A DNA stretch of 64,000 bases from a virus. The position numbers were made by a program, and so were the translations under genes. Below are positions 57,512-64,000 of the stretch, piece after piece. The first letter of the stretch is position 1. Every line of letters begins with the position of its first letter. Where the stretch lies: the IMG/VR virus record IMGVR_UViG_3300046516_001816, positions 186,001 to 250,000 of that record. One strand, given 5' to 3'. Below the pieces are notes generated by a model, which saw only the letters and a list, made by a program, of their open reading frames with translations, was not told the DNA's origin and searched no databases.

Positions 57512-59092
57512 TTAGGCTGCCATGGGTGCCCAGAAGGGTGTTTCGTTTGCACTGCCGATCGCCCCACCCCCCACCTTGCGTCGCGTCGTATCCGCACGGC
57601 CCACGTCAAACGTGATGCCCCACTTGGAGAACGGCAGAACGCAGTACAGATCCTTCGGGTTGGTTTGACCGATAATACGATGCTTGCCACGTTGAACCGT
57701 GAGGAACGATTCGCCGTTGACCTTTTCGATGTGAATGAAAATCTCCAGGTCCACTTCCTGGTCAATCTGTTTACAGCCGCGATAGTAACCCTTACCCGGC
57801 AACTCCTGCACGAAGTCCGCTTTACCGTCTCGGATCATCTGTTTGGCGTCGGTGGACAGCTGATGCGGCGTGACGATCGCGATGTTCTTCGCTGACATAA
57901 AGTTGCGAATGCGGCGGAACATGTCCTGCACGTCAGTGCCGGTCGGACCCTGGATACAGCCCGTGGTCGGAATCATCGACAGGTAGTCGAGCATGCACAT
58001 GTGGATTTCGAAGCCTTCCGCTTCAAACTCCAGAATCTTGTTCTGAATGCTGCGGTAGCTCCACTCCGACGGATTGACGCGCAGCATCTCCACGTGCCAT
58101 CCGTTTTCCATCATGCGCTTACTGACGTACGACGCGATCGGCTTGACGAACTCGAGCTTCTCCTCCTCCGACATCGCCTTGATTTCTTCCGGCGTCTTCG
58201 ACGATGTGATCTCGTTGCCGCGGCCGTCATAGTCCATCAGCACTTCGTACATGTACTGGAAGTTCAGTTCCAGGTCATCTTCGAAGGAGATGCGCAAGAG
58301 CATCGGTTTGGCGTCGGGTCGTTTCGGGTTCGGCTCGGGCGTATTGAACAGCGCGACGCCCACAAACGTGCCGAGGCTGAAACCGGTCTTGAAGTTGTGT
58401 TGCAGCGCGCCGATGACCGTCTCTTGTCCTCGCCGATAGCCGCCGCGCAACATCCGGTTAACACCTTGCCAGCCCGTTTGCAGAATGCCGCCGCCTTCCT
58501 CGTTCTTCTGGATGTTGGAGTAGATCCCCACCATCTCATCCATATTACCGAGGTTCACGCGCTTGGTGATGGCCGGATCGTTGGTTTCGCGGTCTTGCTG
58601 GTAGGGCTCCAGCATCGAGACCGTTTCGGCAATGAACTGCTTCCAGTTATTAATCTGGCCGCGCTGGAACCGGACTTTGTTCGTTGCTTCAAACAGAATC
58701 TTCTGCGCTTCTTCCTCACGAATGTGCTCGTGCAAGAACCGTTGCAGATTGACGGTGACCTTCTTCGTTTTGGCGTCGGTGAGTTCCTTATCGATACCAT
58801 CCACAAATGTCTGGTACAGCGTCTCGTCTTCGGAGCAGTCGACTTTGAGCTGTTGCAGCAAATCGGTGGATTCGTGTTCGTAGTCCAACGGCATCTCGCA
58901 CATCTTCAATGCCGTCTTTTTCAGCGCGACAATCACATCCCGCTCGTGGTCCAGACCAATGTTGACTTGGGGGTCCTTGATGGTATTCAGGATGCCACGA
59001 ACCAGCCCCGAGGAGTTCTCACTCGAACTCGGCAGCTGTGACTCGCGGTAGAGCAAGGTGATCGCCTTCACCAGGAGTAGCTTATGGTTCAT
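57512..59092 (-). CDS. DnaB-like replicative helicase
   Basis: A 526-aa protein with a RecA-fold helicase core. G-Y-R-R-G-Q-E-T-V-I-G-A-L-Q-H-N is followed by F-K-T-G-F-S, a Walker A-like stretch with Lys-Thr but without the classic G-K-S/T (residues ~220-245). C-M-L-D-Y-L gives Walker B (~360), I-V-T-P-H-Q-L-S the DnaB H3/sensor motif, and Q-R-G-K-H-R an arginine-finger-like end. The N-terminal half is a helical domain. Likely the phage replicative or replication-restart helicase. It lies upstream of the SF2 helicase on the same strand. Confidence 0.75.
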   Translation of the reverse strand: MNHKLLLVKAITLLYRESQLPSSSENSSGLVRGILNTIKDPQVNIGLDHERDVIVALKKTALKMCEMPLDYEHESTDLLQQLKVDCSEDETLYQTFVDGIDKELTDAKTKKVTVNLQRFLHEHIREEEAQKILFEATNKVRFQRGQINNWKQFIAETVSMLEPYQQDRETNDPAITKRVNLGNMDEMVGIYSNIQKNEEGGGILQTGWQGVNRMLRGGYRRGQETVIGALQHNFKTGFSLGTFVGVALFNTPEPNPKRPDAKPMLLRISFEDDLELNFQYMYEVLMDYDGRGNEITSSKTPEEIKAMSEEEKLEFVKPIASYVSKRMMENGWHVEMLRVNPSEWSYRSIQNKILEFEAEGFEIHMCMLDYLSMIPTTGCIQGPTGTDVQDMFRRIRNFMSAKNIAIVTPHQLSTDAKQMIRDGKADFVQELPGKGYYRGCKQIDQEVDLEIFIHIEKVNGESFLTVQRGKHRIIGQTNPKDLYCVLPFSKWGITFDVGRADTTRRKVGGGAIGSANETPFWAPMAA

Positions 59093-59191
59093 GTTGTTTG
59101 CTTATAAATAATGTGATAACTTCATTTCCGGGGACATAGTGTTGTCCTCGTGTGTTTTTTCTTACTGCACATCCTCTACGGAGCCAGACAC

Positions 59192-59773
59192 GTGAACTCT
59201 GCTCGCCCCATGAAGAAGGTGGTTCTCATCCCATACTGGGTGCAAGAAGCACTTTCGCGTAACAACTGCGCCTTGGCAGATGCGTTGAACTTCGATCAAG
59301 TCATCAAGTGTGTTAACGTTAATGATTTGATTGGCTTCCTCGCGTTGCAGGAATACATGCTGGAGCTTGGCGGCTATGAAGTGTCGGGCAGCGCCCTGAT
59401 GCTGTCGTGGTCGGCAAGTGCCAAAGACGAGGGGTCGGACTCTTTGCTCACGCAAACTATTATTCCGTTCACCTCGCAAGCGGAGTATATCGAGGACGTG
59501 CACAGTCGGTTGTTCACCCGGGACAGCCAATGTGACCGCCTTGCGCACCATGTAGAACCCTTTAATATGTATGACATTACGCATGACGTTGCTGGCGTAG
59601 TGGTACATCCGGGTTTCTTCACGGAAGAAGTCGGTTCGAATGGGTACCGCGCGGCGCTCATTTGTGCAATTCTGAAAGTATTGTATGCGTACAACGCATA
59701 CCACGAGGTGGCGAGCACGCCTCTGTTTAAGCGTTATCTTGGATTGCTAGCTGAGAAGCAGCTGTCAATTTGA
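59192..59773 (+). CDS. Hypothetical phage protein
   Basis: A 193-aa protein. GTG 59192 is preferred (GGAG 8 bp upstream); ATG 59210 is an alternative. Soluble, alpha/beta. It is divergent from the DnaB-like gene and precedes the capsid gene. Function unknown. Confidence 0.6.
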   Translation: MNSARPMKKVVLIPYWVQEALSRNNCALADALNFDQVIKCVNVNDLIGFLALQEYMLELGGYEVSGSALMLSWSASAKDEGSDSLLTQTIIPFTSQAEYIEDVHSRLFTRDSQCDRLAHHVEPFNMYDITHDVAGVVVHPGFFTEEVGSNGYRAALICAILKVLYAYNAYHEVASTPLFKRYLGLLAEKQLSI

Positions 59774-59826
59774 GGTTAACAAAGCCCCAGTAGTCTCTTT
59801 TTAACTGCAAAAGGTTGGGATCACTC

Positions 59827-62037
59827 ATGACCGCACTGTTCCAAAACAAGAGCCGCATCGGCTCGCAACCGGCGACTCAGCTGGACAAGCTGGTGGGCTC
59901 GCTGCGTGAAGAAATGAACGGCCACGGTGCCGCATTCGCAGACCGCCACATCTCGAAGGCAGCCCTGTCGCTCGAATCGATCGACGCATCGCTTGCCCGC
60001 GAACTCGAAGGCTCGCTCTCGCAGCTGAACTCCGCCCTCGAAGGCATCGTCAACGAGCACGGCCTGTCGGGTGACCTGACGGCGTCGCAACGTGACGCAG
60101 CTCTGGCTGCCATGGCCATGACCGGCGACATGGGCTCGTTCCTGCACGGCCAGATCAAGCACGACATGGTCAGCACGGAATCGATGAAGTTCATCACCGT
60201 CGGTGGCGAAGACCACATGTACGAGCGTGTCAAGCCGGCACTCGAAGCGTACGACGAGAAGGAAAACAAGAACGCGGTGGTGTACTCCGTCGCGTACAAC
60301 TTGCAAGCTGCACGCCAGGACGAATTCGGCGAAGCCTTCTACCCGACCGTCGTCGTGACGCCGGACCAAGTGGGCTACACGGTTTCGATCCGCCTGATCG
60401 AAGTGTACAACGAGCCGAAGCGCGCAATCAGCGGCGCTCCCTCGCAGAACTTCGGCCGCAAGAACATCGTGCAAGCCGTGATCGATCCGTCGATCCTGCG
60501 CAACGACCAAACGAAGATCGTTCCGGTCTATCGCACGGAAAGCGCACCGTACTTCGTGACGAACGCGGCCGTCGAGCCGTACAACGTCATGATGACGGAC
60601 AACACGTCGGTCCTGACCGCACCGCTGGCAGTGGGCCAGAAGTTCTCGCTGCTCGGCCTGTCGCAAACGGAAGCGCTGCTCGAAACGGGTATCCTCGACG
60701 TCACCGACGCCATCGACAGCTCGATCTACCTGTCGGCTGTGTACGTCCAGTTCACGACCGGTGGCGCAACGCCGACCGTGGAAACGGTGAAGTTCAACAC
60801 GCGTCAACTGCCGCTCGCGTCGTTCAACTACGCACAGCAGAACGTCTACCGTCAGATGAACCTCCAGTTCAAGACGGAAACGCTGCTCATCGGCGCGAAC
60901 ACGGTTCAAGCTGACGGCGCTGCATCGACGATCCTCGCACCGATCGTGTCGGGCGACTACGAAGCGCGTTTCGGCTTCTCGATGTTCGGTTCGGTGAACC
61001 TCGAACTCGGCGACACCGAAATCAACGCATCGAACGTCGGCGTGAACACGATCAAGAATTCGAGCGATCAGTCGCTGGATCTGACGACGGGCACGGGCGC
61101 GACGCTGGCTGCGCTGTTCGCAGGCGCGAAGGTCGTGGGTTACGACCTGGAAGCTCATCGTACCAACAGCAACCGTCGTCAACGCGGCCAGCTGCTGAAC
61201 ACGAACTTCTACAACCAGATCTACACGGTGCCGCTGCTGGCTCCGATCTCGATTCCGCGTCCGATGGCTGTGGGCGATTCGAACGACTCGAGCGATCTGG
61301 CTTCGCTGATCACGGCAACGCGTATCCGTACGTCGAACGCCGCAGTCGACGCCATCTTCACGATGCAAGACCTGCTCGCGGAAACGACGTCGGCGCTGAA
61401 CACCGGTGCTGCTCCGAATGCTGCTGCCGACACCCCGGAAATCCTGGGCGTGACGCGCTTCATCATTCAGCCGGCGTACATGACGAAGAACCTGGCAATC
61501 GACACGCAGACGGACAGCCTCTCGGCTCACCAACGCGCGGCCGACATCCAAGCTTCGCTCATCAACTGCCTGCGCGACATGGCGTACACGCTGTACGTGC
61601 AATCGGGCTACAAGGCAGCTGCGGACGCACTCGCAGGTGGCGTGGGTCCGGTGCCGACGGTCATCATCGGTACGGATCCGTACATCGCGCGTTACCTGAT
61701 GGTGACGGGCGACCTGCGTACGCTGGGTGGTCAGTTCGACGTGAAGATCGTGTCGACGCTGAACGAACGCATGACGGGCAAGATCGTGATGAGCTTCGGC
61801 GACTTCTCGAACGAGCGCGCTGGCGTGCCCAACCCGCTGCACTTCGGTAACATGGCATGGAAGCCGGAAGTCACGGTCGTCCTGCCGATGATCCGCAACG
61901 GCGCACAATCGAAGGAACTCACGGTCCAGCCGTCGTTCCTGCACGTCACGAACCTGCCGGTTCTCGGCGTGGTCAACGTCTCCGGTATCAGCAACATTGC
62001 GTACAGCAAGGTGCCGGTCAACTTCCATACCGTTTAA
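59827..62037 (+). CDS. Major capsid protein (phiKZ gp120-like)
   Basis: A 736-aa protein, close in length to phiKZ-type major capsid proteins (~750 aa). It has a helical N-terminal ~110 residues (candidate propeptide/scaffold region) followed by a long beta-rich body. Codon use is the most biased in the window (C-ending and CTG/CGC-type codons), as expected for the most abundant protein, and a very long terminator follows. Assignment rests on length, composition, expression signature and the neighbouring RNAP-like gene, not on an alignment. Confidence 0.7.
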   Translation: MTALFQNKSRIGSQPATQLDKLVGSLREEMNGHGAAFADRHISKAALSLESIDASLARELEGSLSQLNSALEGIVNEHGLSGDLTASQRDAALAAMAMTGDMGSFLHGQIKHDMVSTESMKFITVGGEDHMYERVKPALEAYDEKENKNAVVYSVAYNLQAARQDEFGEAFYPTVVVTPDQVGYTVSIRLIEVYNEPKRAISGAPSQNFGRKNIVQAVIDPSILRNDQTKIVPVYRTESAPYFVTNAAVEPYNVMMTDNTSVLTAPLAVGQKFSLLGLSQTEALLETGILDVTDAIDSSIYLSAVYVQFTTGGATPTVETVKFNTRQLPLASFNYAQQNVYRQMNLQFKTETLLIGANTVQADGAASTILAPIVSGDYEARFGFSMFGSVNLELGDTEINASNVGVNTIKNSSDQSLDLTTGTGATLAALFAGAKVVGYDLEAHRTNSNRRQRGQLLNTNFYNQIYTVPLLAPISIPRPMAVGDSNDSSDLASLITATRIRTSNAAVDAIFTMQDLLAETTSALNTGAAPNAAADTPEILGVTRFIIQPAYMTKNLAIDTQTDSLSAHQRAADIQASLINCLRDMAYTLYVQSGYKAAADALAGGVGPVPTVIIGTDPYIARYLMVTGDLRTLGGQFDVKIVSTLNERMTGKIVMSFGDFSNERAGVPNPLHFGNMAWKPEVTVVLPMIRNGAQSKELTVQPSFLHVTNLPVLGVVNVSGISNIAYSKVPVNFHTV

Positions 62038-62133
62038 CGACGGAGTGGAAAAGTGAAAGGGTGAGTGATTCGCAGTGGCTCGCTACACGGGAGTCGCTGC
62101 CCTTTCACAGTAGAATCAGACGTACGCTGGGGC

Positions 62134-62181
62134 TTGGCCTCTGTCTGCCCTTCGGGGTGGGCAGAGGCCTCTATGCCGTCA
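62134..62181 (+). terminator. Strong terminator after the capsid gene
   Basis: GGCCTCTGTCTGCCC-TTCG-GGGTGGGCAGAGGCC then TCTATGCCGTC. An outer imperfect stem GTGAAAGGG...CCTTTCAC (62053-62109) precedes it. Confidence 0.85.
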
Positions 62182-62193
62182 ATTTATTTTTGG

Positions 62194-62216
62194 TTATATA
62201 TTACCTACCTGAGCAG
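62194..62216 (+). promoter_or_regulatory. Candidate early promoter (TATATTAC)
   Basis: TTATATATTACCTACCTGAG, a full TATATTAC followed at 5 bp by TGAG, ~45 bp upstream of the gene at 62248. Confidence 0.65.
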
Positions 62217-62247
62217 GATTAGAAGGGGAACATTGGGAGCTCAGGAA

Positions 62248-63429
62248 ATGAGTCTTGACTATTTTATTCCAGATGCGTTTTTCGGGAATACAGAGCTCAG
62301 TCAGATCAATGCCAGTGCGCACGCCGTCTTTTTAAAGGAGGACGTGTTTACGAAAACCACCCGGTATTTTAATTATACTGGACAAGTGGTGACCGTAATT
62401 GAGCGCTCGGGCATCCAGCATGAGTTTGGGTCAATACCCAGCTACAGCCGGGCTGACTTTATGATCGTCACGGATTGGAAGATTCATAAGTCCTTGCACT
62501 TGGGACTGGTGAATTTCCTCAAGGTAGAAAAGGAGAATGAAACCGCTGTGATTCGTAAGCTTCGGGAAGTGGTGCTTAAATACCAGCCTACCATCCACGA
62601 AGAGTTCATCTTCCTCAGAACGGAAGAGAAGATATTATTAGGAGACTTGGAGAAGCATCGCAAGGAGATTTATGTCCATGATCACGACGTCGTGGTATCG
62701 TTGTATCGGGGCATAGAAGCCGGACCTCATCCGTATAGTCCTCTGGGTCGTGCGTTGGATATGACCACCGCCATGGAGCGCGATGCTGATAGCAAAGCGT
62801 TTTGTGAGACCATTCGGATTGTCGACAACCTGGGGACGTATGGAGATCGATTCATCAACCGGAATAAAAGTGTTTATCGAATCGAAGCCGTGCGGGACGC
62901 AACGCGTGAGGATGGCGTGTGGGTGATACGGAACAAACCGTTTGAAAACACCCGGTTGCCGTCGAAGGTGGGTTGGCGACGCTACACATTTGAGGAAGCT
63001 GACGGAATCCTCGAATTGTACAAAACTTACGCAGAAGCGGAACATTGTGGTGATGCCGAGTATAAACGCAAGCAAGAACTGCTCGAACTTGAGACGAGGC
63101 TCACTCGGGAGAAGACAGAGCTTGCGGAACAGAAGCTGCGTCATCAAAGTCAACAGCAAGAATGGGACATGGATAAAGCACGTCAGTTGTCGCAGTTCGA
63201 GCGGCAACAGGCGGCTTATGCCGAAGAGGCATTCCGTGCTCGGCAGGAGCTGGATCGACAGAAACATTTCTACGAGCGGCAGATGCTCGATCTGCGCAGC
63301 AGTGCGGAGCGTAGGAAGGATGTGTCGGACTGGCTGAAACACCTCCCCGCGATTATGGGTGCTGTCGGTGTAGCCTGGCTAAGCTACAAGACGGCCCAGT
63401 TTGCGGCCAATCGTGCGAGTGCCCCCTAA
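62248..63429 (+). CDS. Coiled-coil protein with C-terminal membrane segment
   Basis: A 393-aa protein from ATG 62248 (GGAG 8 bp upstream). Residues ~1-255 are alpha/beta; ~260-350 form a long coiled coil rich in Gln, Glu, Arg; ~355-385 contain a hydrophobic, probably membrane-spanning segment. Its codon use is less biased than the capsid gene's, pointing to separate expression from its own promoter. Function unknown. Confidence 0.65.
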   Translation: MSLDYFIPDAFFGNTELSQINASAHAVFLKEDVFTKTTRYFNYTGQVVTVIERSGIQHEFGSIPSYSRADFMIVTDWKIHKSLHLGLVNFLKVEKENETAVIRKLREVVLKYQPTIHEEFIFLRTEEKILLGDLEKHRKEIYVHDHDVVVSLYRGIEAGPHPYSPLGRALDMTTAMERDADSKAFCETIRIVDNLGTYGDRFINRNKSVYRIEAVRDATREDGVWVIRNKPFENTRLPSKVGWRRYTFEEADGILELYKTYAEAEHCGDAEYKRKQELLELETRLTREKTELAEQKLRHQSQQQEWDMDKARQLSQFERQQAAYAEEAFRARQELDRQKHFYERQMLDLRSSAERRKDVSDWLKHLPAIMGAVGVAWLSYKTAQFAANRASAP

Positions 63430-63466
63430 AGAAACGATAAACCTACTTTTACAAGGAAGAACTGGT

Positions 63467-64000
63467 ATGGATGATGGACTGATCTATCGGATCGAAGAGT
63501 ATATGCCGAAGCTGAATCCGGCGATAGCGAACGGCTTCGCATCTTACCAGATGACCGAACACAACGTCGTCAAGTATATCGACAGCGTGTTTCGTTCGGC
63601 AGCCAAAGGGTTCCCCGAAGGTTTGACCTACGAAGGCTGCCGGCGCTGTACGCCCCTGGAAGACTTCAACGAGTCGTCCAAGAAAAAGGGCAATAACAAA
63701 CGTACCTTCGATGTCGCGGTCTCGTACACGTACATGATGAAATATCTGTTCAAGTACAAGGGCGAAGACATCACGCGCTTTATCAATCTGCCGTTTGTCG
63801 GCGATGCGGGCTCGATCGTGATGAGCGGCTCGCGCTTCAATATCTCACCCGTGCTCTCCGATCGGGTGATCTCCGTGGGCACCGAAACCGTCTTCGTGCG
63901 TCTGCTGCGCGATGTGCTCACCTTCCAGCGGGTTCCCCAGAACATCAACGTCAATGGCCTGCGTGAACAGGTCAACGTCGCGTGGGCGATGATTTACCAC
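63467..64000 (+). CDS. RNA polymerase beta-subunit-like fragment (partial)
   Basis: The first 178 residues of a longer protein cut by the window end; start after CAAGGAAG. Segments I-N-L-P-F-V-G-D-A-G, I-V-M-S-G-S-R-F-N-I-S-P-V-L-S and R-V-I-S-V-G resemble the beta-subunit region of cellular RNA polymerases that precedes the fork, as seen in phiKZ-type multisubunit RNA polymerases. In phiKZ a non-virion RNAP beta gene (gp123) lies close to the capsid gene (gp120), which matches this order. Recognition is from memory of the family pattern, so moderate. Confidence 0.5.
   Translation, partial: MDDGLIYRIEEYMPKLNPAIANGFASYQMTEHNVVKYIDSVFRSAAKGFPEGLTYEGCRRCTPLEDFNESSKKKGNNKRTFDVAVSYTYMMKYLFKYKGEDITRFINLPFVGDAGSIVMSGSRFNISPVLSDRVISVGTETVFVRLLRDVLTFQRVPQNINVNGLREQVNVAWAMIYH

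Noticed and set aside
59821-62028. 735-aa minus-strand ORF opposite the capsid gene
   Set aside because: It mirrors a highly codon-biased gene and has Arg/His-rich nonsense composition; it is a shadow frame.

Overview
The window is a gene-dense, moderately high-GC stretch of a large (jumbo) tailed-phage genome. Genes are short, tightly packed and mostly rightward. They are separated by TTCG-loop terminators and begin after a recurrent 'AAACCAAGGA' ribosome-binding leader. Three things point to a phiKZ-like lineage: a phiKZ-type major capsid protein candidate of 736 aa (59827-62037), a downstream fragment resembling a phage multisubunit RNA polymerase beta subunit (63467-64000), and repeated TATATTAC-type early-promoter motifs. 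The dCTP deaminase is very close to Burkholderiales enzymes and a trimeric autotransporter is present, so a Ralstonia/Burkholderia-like Gram-negative host is inferred.

Layout. 1-1 kb: end of a virion/tail gene group. 1.1-17.2 kb: accessory genes, including a QueC-like PP-loop enzyme, a YadA-type trimeric autotransporter, a DUF4234-like membrane protein, a proteasome/HslV-like Ntn-hydrolase candidate, a dCTP deaminase with an inserted domain, and many small unknowns. 17.25-20.65 kb: a 2.1-kb array of about 58 units of ~36 bp with two alternating conserved boxes and two variable spacers per unit, followed directly by a protein with an IS110 Transposase_20/Nop-like domain and no nuclease. This is read as a TIGR-Tas RNA-guided system (TasA type) and is the highlight of the window. 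20.7-29.3 kb: more small genes, a lone minus-strand papain-like protease, a secreted lytic transglycosylase and a DEDDh exoribonuclease. 29.3-30.9 kb: tRNA cluster (Tyr, Asn, Thr, Gln) with an HNH endonuclease gene lying between two halves of a broken tRNA-Asn, plus a possible structured RNA.

31-45.6 kb: dihydrofolate reductase, DUF6527 proteins, a CbiT-like methyltransferase, two HTH regulators, several larger unknown proteins and a cassette of five small single-span membrane proteins. 45.6-46.2 kb: a gene-free block packed with hairpins and ending in a terminator, read as a large ornate non-coding RNA. 46.2-49.1 kb: three tandem 2OG-Fe(II) oxygenases, a DUF6817/HD-like protein and a possible ADP-ribosyltransferase-fold protein. 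49.3-52.5 kb: unknown proteins. 52.7-59.1 kb (minus strand): a large helical protein, an SF2 helicase and a DnaB-like helicase. 59.2-64 kb: unknown protein, major capsid protein, coiled-coil membrane protein, RNA polymerase fragment.

Together the accessory genes suggest nucleotide-pool and nucleic-acid modification functions (DHFR, Dcd, QueC, 2OG oxygenases), envelope functions (autotransporter, transglycosylase, small membrane proteins), translation support (tRNAs) and RNA-guided interference or regulation (TIGR-Tas). Transcription appears organised by early promoters and hairpin terminators followed by a TTTATGCCGTC motif. All family calls are from reading the sequence; no database search was run.
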